Assembly: GCF_001039355.2 (NCBI RefSeq)
Contig: NW_019774736.1
Location: 372,001 to 436,000 of the forward strand
Length of the DNA: 64,000 nucleotides
Source of the DNA: Lingula anatina
Taxonomy: Eukaryota > Brachiopoda > Lingulata > Lingulida > Lingulidae
Reading direction: 5' to 3'
The notes under the pieces are model-generated. The model did not search any database, was not told where the DNA came from, and saw only the letters and a list, made by a program, of their open reading frames with translations. Position numbers and translations under genes: made by a program. Shown here one piece after another: positions 1 through 12,469 of this stretch (its first letter is position 1; each line of letters opens with the position of its first letter).

Positions 1-712
1 AACGAAACAATTTTTATTATTATTATTTTTTTTGGTAAGACCTGTTCACAGGACCTTGATCTAAAGCTGCAAAGGTCAGCATACTACTAGCATACACACT
101 GCTTCGCAACTTAACAGAATGTAATTTAACCTTTTTTCAAGCATGTAAAGATAAAGCCAAATGCACTGGAGGAGAGGGTAGATGGTTGATGATGCAGCAC
201 TCATCAAATGCTTTTCAAAATTCCAGTGATAAACGAACAGTGATAAGTGTCCATGTGACACGGAGGGCCGTAATTGATAACTTGCGAGTCATTGAGAAAA
301 TATATACTAATTAACCATATATAGATTCATACGAGTACGAATAAAAAAAATAAAACTAACAAGACAATGCCATTTTAACCCTGTCTTCAACATTATTGCC
401 CGAATTTTTATCGCATAAAATGTTTAGCTCGCACGGGTGCGCCATCTTTAATTCAAAGTTCCTTCGATAGACGGCGTTTGGATTATTCCAGTTGTAAAAA
501 AAACTTTCATAACAGTTAATAAAGACACCTAAATATCATATATTATATTTCTCTGAATATCTTTCAACTTCTGTAAATAACTACATTCGGAAAATGCTAA
601 TCTCTAAATTTCGAGATGTGAGCATGTGACGTCATATATTTCCCCATCAGTTTTTCCGGTGTACTATTTCTTCCCAAAATATTTACAGATCTCTCAAAAT
701 TTTAAAGCAATC
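1..712 (+). promoter_or_regulatory. 5' flank and 5' UTR of the beta-TrCP gene
   Basis: No coding exon is recognisable here. The stretch is AT-rich and precedes the first coding exon of the F-box/WD40 gene. A perfect CRE palindrome (TGACGTCA) occupies 627-634, close to where a transcription start would be expected. An open frame runs in frame into the gene from about 626, but its first codon is GTG, so the ATG at 713 is the better start. The transcription start cannot be fixed from sequence alone. Confidence 0.45.
627..634. promoter_or_regulatory. Perfect CRE (CREB/ATF site) upstream of beta-TrCP
   Basis: The 8-bp palindrome TGACGTCA is the full consensus for CREB/ATF bZIP dimers. It sits 79 bp upstream of the ATG at 713, a position typical of functional CREs in animal promoters. 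The motif is seen directly; its function is inferred from position. Confidence 0.5.
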
Positions 713-3700
713 ATGACATCTGTGGAATCTTCCATGGAGATAAGTGTCGTGGGTGAAGATCAACAAGAGAGAAAGAAGGTAATTCTGAAAATATATAACG
801 TACAATGGGCGTTAGACGGAAGAATTTGTCACTCCGCCATTTTAGGTTTTCTCTGAGACCCATTTGTCTTTTTGCGTTTGCATTTTGGAAAGCTGTTAAC
901 ACACCCCAGTGTGCATGTCCAATCCAATTTTGGCCTCTTTAGATGTAAAATTAACATGTTTCTTGCACGATTTGTACGAAAATTCTTAATTTTCACATAA
1001 GTAACATTTTCATTCATGTTTTATCCCGTAATCAGGCAAATGTTGTTTGTTGATAACAAGGGTAAATTTCCTGACTCAGTGACACTAGAAATTTGAAATT
1101 CAGGTTTAACTGTGTATTCAGTAAAAAAAGGCACCCCTATCATGATCTTGAAATTGAATGATTTCTCATTTCAAGCCCTGATAAGTTAAAACTAGATATT
1201 ACAAAAAAAAAAAAAAAAAAAAAAATGAACTTTCATTTTCACGTTTGTAGTTGTAGCTGAGAGAAAAAGCTTTTACACACACATCAGAAATTGCTAAAGC
1301 TGTTATGGTTATCAAGACGGTGGTAGTCAGTCAATTAAGCCAAAATTTGCAATGCTTTCTTTTAATAAACCACTAAACAATTTGCTTCATTTCAACTTCC
1401 TTATCCTTCATTAATAGCAAGGAGACTGGCATTCATTCCTTATTTATGTATATGTATATTGTATTTGAAATCATTTGGAAATGTGGTATGTATCCTTTGT
1501 TGTGGACTATCAAATTGACAAAATATGTAATCAAGATCTCATTAGGAAAGATAACTGGATTTTAGTAACATGGATTTGAAATGTCATGATAGATAACAAA
1601 AGTTGATGTCATAGGGCTCACTCTGGAGTTGATGTCATAGGGCTCACTCTGGATGGCAACTCTTTCTGGACATTTACTGTGTATTTCTCTTGAGTACAAA
1701 ATAAATTTTATTAGATTAAAGAAAATATAGCATGAATGGATGTTTTTCACTTACACAAGTATGGAATGTTTGTCTGTAACTTCATTCCAAGATTGTATAG
1801 GAAACAAAACTGATGAAGATTCAAAATTACATTGTTTGTAGTCGTGCTAGAGATTCATTACAGATAATGATTCATTGTAAATTCAAAATATTACCTAGGA
1901 CTCAATACCAAAAGAAACTATTGTTCTATGTAGATCTATCCAACTCCACAAGGACTCTTGCTGAATGCAGTCAGATTATAAAGTTAACATGCCTCCTATT
2001 GCTTCTCATGTATTCTTATAATCACCAGTTTTTAGTATTCTACTCAGTGCCAGGATGATGTGTGCTAATCTGTTAATCATATTATACTAAGCGAGAGTCC
2101 CTGCTAAGTTGGATCGATCTATGTAGAACCAGAATGAGCCCTTAGTTTTAATATAGCCTGACTTTAATTGTTGCGTGGTTGCTACACATATACGTAGTTA
2201 AAATGTTAGCCAACTTAATGCCCAGGTTCTATGCAAAATGTCAGACATTCTGAAATGAGCAGTCAGTGTTAGGAGCCATTTTGTTGATCATGTGACCACT
2301 TTCATTTGCATTTAGAATGCATTGATGGTGTTTGAGAGTATGAAATTTTTTCAGTTGTGCTAAGTGAATTGAATTTTTTTTGGAACAACTGAGCTGTGTT
2401 ATTGTTCAGACAGTGTTACAACTAAATAAGAAATGATATGAATAAAAGTTATCTATTAGCAGTAGATTTTTACAATGATAGTGTTGTGTACAGTCATCTT
2501 GTATTACTTTGAATTGTGTGTGCAACTTCTCTGCCCTGCAATTGAGTCAATTTCTCATATGCAGCAATTTAAATATAATTGTAAAATGGCTGCAGTTCAA
2601 AAAAAGTTGGTTGGTCCTTATCAAAAAGACAGTTATAAACAGTTAACACTATCACTTGTGTTTGTGGTTGTCTAGGACCACATATATTTGGTAGAAAATG
2701 GAAAATAATTGATTATATTTGCTTACATATGTGTCAAAATTTAAAATCAATAATGCTTACTGACTGCTTGGGCTGCCTAACCTGCCTGTTGTGTCATGTA
2801 ACAGTCATGAGACAGGAGATTTCACTCAAGTTGATGATATCCCAGCTGCAGCTCAGTTTATCAGGATTGGAGGGTTGCATGCTTACATGAGATAATGATA
2901 ATAAAATGAGTTTTAATGTTTGAAATCTCAATATTTTGTTGTATTATTTTAAACTTGTGTGTTGCAATGTGATATGTTGTTTGAAAGCTGTCCAGTCCTA
3001 AGAACTTAATAGTTTGTTGACCCAGCATGCATGTTTATGTTTTAGGCAGACTTGCACCTTTAGTACGTTTATCAAGAAGTGGATAGTAAATATCACGTTT
3101 TCTTTGACCTAGGCCTATTAAAAAAATTGCCAATCATCCTCTCAGGATTTTAAACAATATTTGAGGTTCATTGTTTAAATATTAACAGATGCAGCATTTA
3201 TTCTACCACTACCAGGATATGATATAAGCTGCTAAAGCCTAAAGGCTGAACTCTGAAAGGGCAATGCTGGAAGTAGGTTGACATTTTGTATATATGTAAA
3301 CTGTATGGAAGGTTTGATACAAAGCCAGAGCTTATTAATTAGTTATCAAGATATGTGGTGTTATTTCCAAAGCTCATTGAAATGGTTAAAGGGATAACAA
3401 CTGTTCATATGATATCTATGTTTCACAATAAATACATTGTAAACACCTCATAGAAATATACTAAATTCTATTTTACCACCAAAACAATGGTTAATGCAAT
3501 TATTGTGGAATTTGTGTTTGCCATGACATCATGTGGCCTCCATAGATGGCTTCACTTTTTAGTAATCTCTTAAGAGAATATTATAAAAAAAAACTCTTTA
3601 GAAAAAAACTACGGACTAACTTTGAATGTGGGAATGGATTTTTATGTACAGACACAGATGTGTCTGTACATATAGCCATCATCTGCGTCTGTCGTCGCCG

Positions 3701-6700
3701 TCGTCGCCGTGCACTTTTACCGATAACACGATAAGTGGAATACTGTTTTTTCTTTTGGCTTGAAACTTACAGAACTGATAAATATTCATAATACGCAGGT
3801 CAAGTTTGAAAATCAGCATGATCGGGTCACTTTTAGGGAATTTATGCTGTTTTTTCACTTTTTTCAGCATATATGCAGCCCCGATAACACGATAAGTGGA
3901 AAACCATTTTACCTTTTGGCTTGAAACTTACAGAACTGATGAATATTCATAATACGCAGGTTAAGTTCGAAAATCAGTGTGATTGGGTCATTTTTAGTGA
4001 ATTTAGGCTGTTTTTTAATTTTTTTCAGCATATATGCAGCACCGATAACACAATAAATGGAAAACCATTAAACCTTTTGGCTTGAAATTTACAGAACTGA
4101 TGAATATTCAAAATAGGCAGGTCAAGTTCGAAAATCAGCATGATCGAGCCACTTTTATGGAAGTTAAGCTGTTTTTTCACTTTTTTCAGCATTTTTGCAA
4201 CACCGATAACATGATAAATGAAAAACTGTTTTACCCTTTGACTTGTTTCTGTTGGAAGACCATCAAAAGTGGAGGATGGATCAACAAAGATACTTTGGAA
4301 TACTGTCAGAAAATATCTCTTGATCTGCTCCTGTAATTGACCATGTTACCTGTTGTGCATGTTTAAAAATCAGTGTTAACTGACTGTGTTATTATAAGCA
4401 TTATTTATTATTGCATCAAAATTGACAAAATGACCTATTTTGCATCTTTATTTTCTGTTTTTTGTCTGTACATTTGACAGCTTTGCTGCCTTGTTTAATC
4501 ATTGGTAAGAATGAGAAAATTGTCCATTAGGTAAATCCTTTTTTTAGCCAAAATGAACAGTTGTTATCTCTTAAACAAAAAAAAAAAGATAAAAGGACAA
4601 CTTGATTAATTGAATATAAACAGCATGATTATTCAATATTGTATCAGAAAACTGAAATCCAGGCAGATTTAAAATCCCCCTAGGTAAGATTGAGATTTCA
4701 ATCTTGCCTATTTACATAACTGAATTTTGGATAAAGAATTATCATGGTGTTGTATGTAACTGCCAGTAAATGAGGAGGTAAATCATACAGTACGAATATT
4801 ATGTTCTTAGTGTATAGCACCACTGAATGTGTTGAAGTAATTGCCTTTTGTTGCTTTTAGGTACATTAAGGACATATAAATCCAGTACCATATTTATATA
4901 GCTTATTATTTGTCATTTAGTTTTCTCATGAGAAGCATATTGCATTTATTTTATTTTATTTATTTTGTCAGATGATTGAACATAATATGAAAATATAAAC
5001 ATTAATTTTTGGTTGATATCTTTGAAAGTATGCTGTTGGCATATTGCCTGCTGCTTACAACTTTTCCACCATTGTGCACCAGCTGTGAAGTGTGACATTT
5101 TTGATAATTGTTCTGAAGGAAAGTTGACCTCGGGTTTTCTGTGGATTAATGGCCCCTGTGCTCCTCTAATCATCTGTCTCCAATACAAATCCACACACAT
5201 ACACACACCCAGCCCAATAAACTAGCAAGTTTTGAATGATTGTGACAGTGAAATAAAGACACGGATTTACTCCCTTTGTGCCGATGGCTGCTATTATAGT
5301 TGAAACATAAAATGAATGTAACATGTGGAAGTAGACATTCATATGCACAACAGCTGCACATGTCTGAATCTCAGATTGAATCACTTTCTCTTGTAAATTT
5401 GGTAGAGACTTGTGGTGTATTTAAGGTGAGGAATGTCAGTATTGTTTTTAAGAATCAGTAAAAGTCCTTTTACTGCTAATGAGACCTTTATGGAAGGGTC
5501 ACATCAACATATTACTTTAAGCTAGAAGGTTCTAGCTTGGATGACAACTGGCTTCTCAATATAATTGTTCCATTGAATGATAAGAGAGGCCAAACAATGC
5601 TGGATCTTTTGTACTTTGTTGCCACTATAATGTGGGAGTTTTTGACAGTGGTTTTTCATTTGATTTATTTCAGGTGGAAAGTGTGGAGGCAGTGGCAAGC
5701 ACAAGCAAAACTGAAGTTTATGAACCTTCGGAAGAATATAAAAAACAAAGGGACCCCTGTGTGGAAAATTTTCAGACATGGAGTGAAATGGACCAAGTTG
5801 ACTTTGTAGAACATCTACTTTCACTTATGTGTCACTATCAGCATGGTCAAGTCAATACTTTTCTTAAGCCCATGTTACAAAGAGATTTTATTTCTGCATT
5901 ACCAGGTAATCTTAATACCGTCATCCACTTGCCACAATCACTCATGAATGATAATTTACTTAGCATTGGCATTGAAAACATGAGGTATTTTGCAGCAAGT
6001 AATAAACCATGTTGTAAGTTTCAGAGATACGTATATAGCTTCACGTAAAGTTGAAAGAGCTTGCTAATGTCTGCTATATGTGCACATTGCCTCAGCCCTT
6101 TAAATATATTAATGCAAATACTTTTCAAATGTGTTTCAGCTAAAGGTTTGGATCACATAGCAGAGACTATCCTGTCCTACCTTGATTTTAAATCACTCTG
6201 TTCAGCAGAGTTAGTTTGTAAGGAATGGTACCGTGTGATAGCAGATGGCATGCTGTGGAAGAAACTAATAGAGCGCATGGTACGCACAGATGCCCTATGG
6301 AAGGGACTGGCAGAGAGGAGGGGCTGGTAAGAAGTTATGTTATGTAACCATGTTCTCAAAGACACCTGTATGAATTAGAAGAGCACTACTTAAATGCAGA
6401 GTTGTAGTATATGTTTACTTATTTGAGAATTTAATTGTTCAGACATTAATCATTTTGTTGGGCTGCTTACAGCTTATAAGTGAAGCTTGTAACGAAGTTA
6501 TCACTGAGCAGTGCATGGCCAAGCGTACAATTTTATTTTTTCTGTCCCAATTTCCTTTTTATGAAGCCCCAGCCATGTGACAGGCCTGTTGAACATTGAC
6601 ATCTCTCATAATATATTTTGTGCAGTAATCCCAGTTATTATTCTCTGCAGTTGATCACCATATATATATACAAAAAAGTGATAAACCGTGTTTGGCAGCT

Positions 6701-9700
6701 TAACTGCTTAATCTGCTTTGTCCGGACTCCTGAACTATACCATATGTTCTATGCCATGTAAGATAAAAACTATTTTTGTCATGATATCAGAAACATGCTG
6801 CTGATATGCATACGAAACATGTTCTTTTTAGATATTGGCCAGTATTATGACCAAACCTTTCTGATAAATGTTATCATCCATTTTAGGGGACAGTATTTGT
6901 TCAAGCCCAAGCCAGGGGAGCCACCAAAAAATCACAAATTCTACAGACAGTTGTACCCACAGATTATTGCAGATATAGAGGTACCAATGTCTAATACAAC
7001 AATTCATAATGTTAATGCAATCATCTTGGATAAATATTTAAAAGACTGATAAGAGATGGTGATAGGAAAAATATGGAGCCATGGGTTTTTCATGATGTAT
7101 TTGCTTTAATGATAATTTTTGTATGAAAAAATTTCTGATGCATACCAATCATTTTGTTTTTAGAGGATCGAAAATAACTGGAGAACTGGTCGACACACAC
7201 TCCAACGCATCCACTGCCGTAGTGAAACCAGCAAAGGGGTTTACTGTTTGCAATATGACGATCAAAAAATAATTAGTGGTTTGCGAGATAATACGATAAA
7301 GGTGAGTATTTCATGTGAAAAAAAGAGAAAGTTTTTAAGCAACAAAAAAGGAAATGAATGTTATAGAGATTAGCAGGCATGAAGCACTTGAAGATCTAGT
7401 AGAGAATAGGCAATCACCTGCTAATACATTGAACCTTTTCAGATATGGGACAGAAATACATTAGAGTGTACTCAAGTATTGACAGCACACACAGGTTCAG
7501 TCCTATGTCTTCAGTATGATGAAAGAATCATCATCTCTGGCTCTAGTGATTCCACTGTCAGGTATGTGTGATTGCATGTTTTTATTTTTTGTGATACTTT
7601 ATTTTTTCGCCCTCTCTCTCTTTTCATCATAAAAAAAAAACAAAAACGAAGGCTAGAAGCATAAGTTTTGATAGAATTTTAACAAGTGCAATATTTGAAA
7701 TTCGTCTGTTTAGTTTAATATTTGTATATTTATTATATAGTGGCTGAAATGCTGAATTTTTTTTTGTGACAGGGTCTGGGACATTAAAACAGCAGAAATG
7801 ACAAACACACTAATTCACCATTGTGAGGCTGTGCTCCATTTACGGTTTGCAGATGGAATAATGGTGACATGCTCAAAGGTATTTTTAGTATTTTTGTCAT
7901 ATTTTATATAAAAGAGCTACATTTTGGCTTGAAGAACTATGTTTTGAACTAAACTGCCAGCAGCATGTAGTTTTCACCATAGTGAACATGCCTCCTAAAA
8001 TACTAAATCTATGTTTAGGAACAATAAAGGCTCAGATTGTTTAGATTTTTTACTTAAACTTTATTCAATTTGCAACAGTCAGTGCAATCTTTATTCCTTT
8101 GTTTTTATGGAAATACAATTTCAGCTCTGAATGTTTTTATAATATTGCTGAATTTCTAGATTTTTGTCTCATATTGTTTTGTTACAGGATCGTTCCATTG
8201 CTGTGTGGGACATGCAGTCTCCATCAGAAATTAATTTGAGAAGAGTGTTGGTGGGTCACAGAGCTGCAGTCAATGTTGTAGACTTTGATGACAAATACAT
8301 TGTTTCTGCATCTGGTGACAGAACAATTAAGGTATGCATTTCCTACATAATGGTGACATTTCTTTAAGCTAGTACTATAAACAATGTAGATTCAACATTT
8401 TGACTGAGAACTTAGACCCCATTTCCAGAGATTAGATCGATCTACTTTAGATCGACCTAACTCCCTGGGGGTTCAGGCTAAATAGCTGTCAGCCGGGCGT
8501 TAATTACCCCCTTTCAGCTTGTAGTAGGCGGGACGGATATTTAGGCCGGATTATCTGACAGTAATCTAGTGAGACTCCCTGCAGGGATAGATCGATCTAA
8601 AAGCTCTGGGAATACAGCCTTAGAAATAGAGTAAATATAGGTCATATTGGAATGAAATATAGACCATTAAAACGTATGGTTGCTCCCCCAAGTGGCAGGT
8701 ATTACTCTGTACCTGTAAGCATTTTGATTATTAGTCGCTACACAACAAAGATAAGTTGATATTTTATCTTAGAAACTGGCTGCTCAGTTCAAAATCAGGA
8801 CTGTCACAGTTAAGATTAATGAAAAATATTGAGATTTCTGTCACTTCATTAAGTTTATAGTTTAAAATGTGTCAGGTTAAGTTGGTTAAAAATGTGTCAG
8901 AAATGTGGACTGGTGGCATGTTAAAAAATGAATATATATGAAATCTGATAGTTTGGTTTGATAAAACAGGTCTGGAATACGTCCACATGTGAATTTGTCC
9001 GCACATTGAATGGCCACAAGAGAGGCATAGCATGTCTGCAATACAGAGACAGGCTTGTAGTCAGTGGGAGTTCAGATAATACTATTAGGTAAGAAAGGTT
9101 ATTAGCATGTAAAAAATAATTATGTTTAGATATAGTAAGAGTGGTGAAGATGTGAATTATCCTGAAGATGTATTTTTTACTTTGCTGGACTTTCTTCTTG
9201 TGATTTTATCTTTGAGAAAATAGAAAATTCTAAAGATGATAGGTGAGATATGTTGACATTTGGTTTATTTTATTCAGGCTGTGGGACATAGAATGTGGTG
9301 CTTGCCTTAGAGTTCTTGAGGGTCATGAAGAACTAGTCAGATGTATCAGATTTGACAATAAAAGGATAGTCAGTGGAGCCTATGATGGGTAAGTTAACAT
9401 GTCTTATAAGATGCATTACTGCAACATTTAGACACACTGTGATTTTAAGAGTTAAAGGATTATAAAAAAGCAGTGGGTCACATGTTTTATAAATTACTTG
9501 TTAAGCTTATTCTTTCAGTTCAGTATTTTTAATGCATCAAAGGCTCCCTCACAAAATGAGTAAATTAATTTGTGATTTTGGTTGTAGAAAAATCAAGGTC
9601 TGGGACCTTGCAGCAGCACTAGATCCAAGGGCACCAGCTGGAACATTGTGTTTAAGAACATTAGTTGTAAGTATCAACTTTGTGTATTAAAATGTTATTA

Positions 9701-9972
9701 TTTATTTATTTTTGTTGAAAAGAAAATAGAATTGCATTCACAACTTTTGAGTTACCTATTCAGTATAATTTAGACATAACTTGCTGCACTTATCTCTTTT
9801 TCTTTTACTGCAGGAACATTCAGGCCGAGTATTTAGACTTCAGTTTGACGAGTTCCAAATTGTTAGCAGCTCACATGATGACACTATACTTATTTGGGAC
9901 TTCCTAAATGTACCAGTGTCAGAAACCTCAAGCCGATCTCCTTCAAGGTCTTACACTTATGTGTCAAAGTGA
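713..9972 (+). CDS. FBXW11: F-box/WD40 protein beta-TrCP (SCF ubiquitin ligase substrate receptor)
   Basis: Twelve exons: 713-778, 5674-5905, 6140-6326, 6887-6980, 7164-7301, 7443-7561, 7773-7878, 8188-8331, 8970-9088, 9278-9388, 9588-9666, 9814-9972. All introns are GT-AG, phases are consistent, and the product is about 517 aa. Exon 2 encodes the dimerisation (D) domain ([20 protein letters not shown]). Exon 3 carries the F-box that binds SKP1 ([20 protein letters not shown]). Exons 5-12 encode seven WD40 repeats, several ending in WD dipeptides (IWDRNT, VWDMQS, LWDIEC, IWDFLN), which bind DSGxxS phosphodegrons. The C-terminus [13 protein letters not shown] matches the FBXW11/BTRC tail. Family role: recruits phosphorylated beta-catenin/Armadillo, IkB, Ci/Gli and CDC25 to SCF. 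One invertebrate gene normally corresponds to both vertebrate paralogues, so the symbol could equally be BTRC or slmb. Exon 1 is only 22 codons, giving a shorter N-terminus than in vertebrates. Confidence 0.96.
1602..1652. repeat. Two-copy direct repeat, about 26 bp
   Basis: The segment containing GTTGATGTCATAGGGCTCAC occurs twice back to back inside intron 1 of beta-TrCP, each copy ending in TCTGGA. It is a simple local tandem duplication with no evident function. Confidence 0.8.
3636..4497 (+). mobile_element. Pearl-like (non-autonomous Helitron-type?) element with 161-bp tandem core
   Basis: The element starts near a 24-bp palindrome at 3646-3669 (arms GTACAGACACA / TGTGTCTGTAC), followed by a CGTCGC-rich segment at 3680-3712. 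A tandem array follows whose unit start (CCGATAACA) recurs at 3720, 3881, 4042 and 4203, exactly 161 bp apart, giving three full units and a partial fourth. The 3' end carries TTTTGTCTGTACATTTGACA, ending near 4497, and the same tail is found near 12215-12256. This design (conserved 5' and 3' flanks around an approximately 160-bp tandem core) is like the bivalve 'pearl'/CvA elements. The assignment to that class is inference. Confidence 0.65.
3720..4250 (+). repeat. 161-bp tandem repeat, 3.3 copies
   Basis: Units start at 3720, 3881, 4042 and 4203. Each full unit contains the landmarks CTTTTGGCTTGAAA, ACAGAACTGATGAATATTCA, a TTCGAAAATCAG-like segment and a T-rich stretch ending in CAGCAT. The units differ by scattered substitutions, and the last is truncated. 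Confidence 0.85.
8411..8622. mobile_element. Short inverted-repeat element (MITE-like) in a beta-TrCP intron
   Basis: The left arm contains CCCCATTTCCAGAGATTAG followed by ATCGATCT. The right arm contains AGATCGATCTAAAAGCTCTG followed by GGAATACAGCC. The arms are imperfect reverse complements enclosing about 150 bp that is more GC-rich than the flanks. No coding capacity. It lies between exons 8 and 9 of the F-box/WD40 gene. Confidence 0.5.
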
Positions 9973-10922
9973 AGTTGAAGAAATGATAAAGAAATCTTCG
10001 ATTTGAAGAAAGAAACAAATGTGGAAAGATTTGTGTTGTGTGAGTGTACCGTATAATTAACACAGTGGAGGTGTCAAACATTAAACATATTGTTTACATT
10101 TCATATGTCATACCTGGAAAAAACTCTGATCATTCCCATTGCTCTTGTGAAGATAGATTCAGAAAGATGGATTCAGGAAAACCAACAAAACTGATGTTGT
10201 CCCCTGGATGTTGCATTGGTTGTATAGCATGGCTTTTCATCGTTGTCATCATTCACTTCTCATCAATGTTTGCCCATGTATTATACTGCATCAGATGTAT
10301 ATAAAAACAATTTTGTCCAGTAGCTGATAATGAGATAAACAAACAAAGGACAAACTTTGGCCAATAGTTTATTGGTAAAGGTATCAGTGAGCTTTTGTAA
10401 TGTTCCAACAGTTAAACATATAGAGAATGTGCTTGTATATTGAGGCCATTACTATATTCTGTCCAATTCCGAATGTGTGTTAGACTGGGAAATCTCGGGA
10501 TGCACAGTACAAGAAATGTCTTTATCCTGTCAGGTTGGTTAGAACATCCTTGTAGTTATTATTATAGTAATCAGTCAACATATTTGAAACAGTATGTTAA
10601 TTAGTATTATAAGTGCAATTGTCATGTGCTGCAAATCTTGAATTGTACTGACAGCTGTTTGTTGGCAGTAAAGATATTTGATTTCTTCACATTTAGGTGT
10701 AGCATTATTTGTATTTATAATAAATGGAAATTTCTTGATTCTTATATATTTTTGACACTTCATTTAAAAGATTTGTAGTAACTGTGTAAGTGTTGCATTG
10801 TTGCTTTTACCAGCTCCACATACTGGTCATCTGTTTAACTTTTCATTGTATAAAATCTTGTCCAATATTGTCCAATCTAAGGTGCAAGCTTTCAGCTGCT
10901 GGAACAGATTGTTATTCTGTTG

Positions 10923-10928
10923 AATAAA
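10923..10928 (+). terminator. Candidate poly(A) signal of beta-TrCP
   Basis: AATAAA lies about 950 nt after the stop codon, just before the second pearl-like element begins. It is the clearest canonical hexamer downstream of the gene. Cleavage position not determined. Confidence 0.45.
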
Positions 10929-10980
10929 ATGTGATATAAAATGCGTGTTGTTTTAATGTAGTAACAATATTTATTTTTAT

Positions 10981-12256
10981 GTACATATACAGATGTGTCT
11001 GTACATGCTGCCATCACCTGCATCTGTCGTCGCTGTCGCGGTTGCCGTGCACTTTCAGCGTAAACACGTTAAGTGGAAGACAGTTTTACCTTTTGGCTTT
11101 ATATTTACAGAGCTGATGAATATTCATAAAAAAATGCATGTCAAGTTCGAAAAGGCAAACCGATGCGCCTGTTGTCATCGAACTCACGGGTGTAATCAAT
11201 CTTACTTAAATGCAAGTCAAGTTTGAAAATCAGGATGATCAGGCCATTATTTTAGAAGTCGTGCTGTTTTCTCACTTTTCATCATATATGCAACACTGTA
11301 AACACATTTCAAGGAAAACCAATAGGCTTATTGACATGAAACTTACAGGAGTGCTTAATCTTACTAAAATACAGGTCGAGTTCGAAAATAAGCTCGATTG
11401 GTTCGGTTTTGATGCGGTTATGCCTTGTTTTGTTTATAAGTGCTTTTACCTCAGATAAAAATTTTTAAGGCATGTTTACAGTCTCATTGAACTAATTAGA
11501 TATGTATTACTGTTCTTTTGACAAAATTTTCATCTGTACAATATTGTTAGTTGATTACATAAAAATGGTGTTAAACCTGTATTAATCTCTTGTGTAATTA
11601 AGTGTCAAAAATGGAAAAAAAAAGCAAATCATTGCAGTTTGTCAGATTTAATCATTTAATATGTTCAGAATCTCAGAATGGAGCAAATTGATCATTTAAC
11701 ATTGTTCTATTGATGTTTTCTACATCTCAACAATTTTCTTTGTTGATCATTAAAAAAGTACAGTAAATTAATTGTTTTATGTAAAAAAAAATGTTAAAAT
11801 GGAAATAAACCCATTTCAGTACAGTTCTGTCTTGTTTAAATTTTGGTGATTTCAAGTTGTGACTTTGAAGTTCCATAGTCCCGAAGACCTCTGCTAGTCA
11901 CATTTTCTGAATATTCATGATACTTCTATTTTGTCATTAAAAATTGATAGTCATTATGCTGTTAAGCATTATGCAATATTGCATCAAAATCGAAGAAAAC
12001 TCCATTCTAGGCACTGCTGCCATAGTGCCCATTAAAGGAAAACCATGTCACTCGCTCTTCTCAAATTTATAGGAAAGAAACATGGGCCTTCAATGCAGCT
12101 TCCTTTGGAAAACCAGTCTGTTTAGTTTATTTTTCTGGAAGTTATGCATTTTTTTTGTAAAAATTGGACTTTTAGTATATTGGCATTTTCATTATTTTGT
12201 GCATTGTTATTTTCTGCTTTTTGTCTGTACATTTGACAGCTTTGCTGCCTTGTTAA
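10981..12256 (+). mobile_element. Second pearl-like element (diverged tandem core)
   Basis: It opens with a variant of the 24-bp palindrome (10981-11004, one arm degraded: GTACATATACA / TGTGTCTGTAC), followed by the same CTGTCGTCGC-rich stretch and GTGCACTTT as the copy in the beta-TrCP intron. Diverged core units follow (ACCTTTTGGCTTTATATTTA; GTCAAGTTCGAAA and related blocks at about 11140, 11215 and 11375). It closes with the shared tail TTTTGTCTGTACATTTGACA near 12215-12240. The short open frames inside it have no coding value. Confidence 0.6.
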
Positions 12257-12469
12257 ACTTTGAAATGTGAACCTCTACTTTAATTCAGAAATCAAAGCAT
12301 CATTAAACTCCCATTTTATTTCATTAACTGCTCGAATTTGTAAGTTCACAGAAAGCAAAATCTTAATAAATTACTCCCTAGCAAGTTCTGTGATGATGAC
12401 TGAAATCTGAATGAAATCTTGGAAGAAATTTCTCTTAAAAAGTTATTCCTAAATATGCTCTAGGTACCA

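Larger units (their letters stand above)
3386..4574. mobile_element. MITE-like element with terminal inverted repeats, interrupted by a second element
   Basis: The left end (3386-3407) starts TTAAAGGGATAACAACTG. The right end (4554-4574) is its near-perfect reverse complement, ending TTATCTCTTAA. About 250 bp of the left arm (3386-3635) and about 65 bp of the right arm (4510-4574) match, in reverse orientation, the compact 341-bp element at 56678-57018. The middle (about 3636-4497) is an unrelated insert with its own structure. The likely class is a non-autonomous DNA transposon with a TA-rich (TTAA or TAA) target. No transposase frame is visible. Confidence 0.75.
779..5673 (+). other. Intron 1 of beta-TrCP (4.9 kb, carries mobile elements)
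   Basis: The long first intron separates the 22-codon first exon from the D-domain exon. It holds an A-tract at about 1202-1224, a tandem 26-bp direct duplication at about 1602-1652, and a nested pair of mobile elements between 3386 and 4574. Nothing else recognisable as coding was found in either strand. Confidence 0.8.
9973..12469. other. Spacer between the tail-to-tail beta-TrCP and iRhom genes
   Basis: The first kilobase is the probable 3' UTR of beta-TrCP, with AATAAA at 10923-10928. A second pearl-like element occupies about 10981-12256. The remainder up to 12469 is probably iRhom 3' UTR, with a possible minus-strand poly(A) signal (TTTATT on the + strand) at about 12315-12320. No additional gene was recognised. 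Confidence 0.6.

Noticed and set aside
10993-11458. Two open frames downstream of beta-TrCP
   Set aside because: They lie inside the pearl-like repeat and have no conserved protein content.
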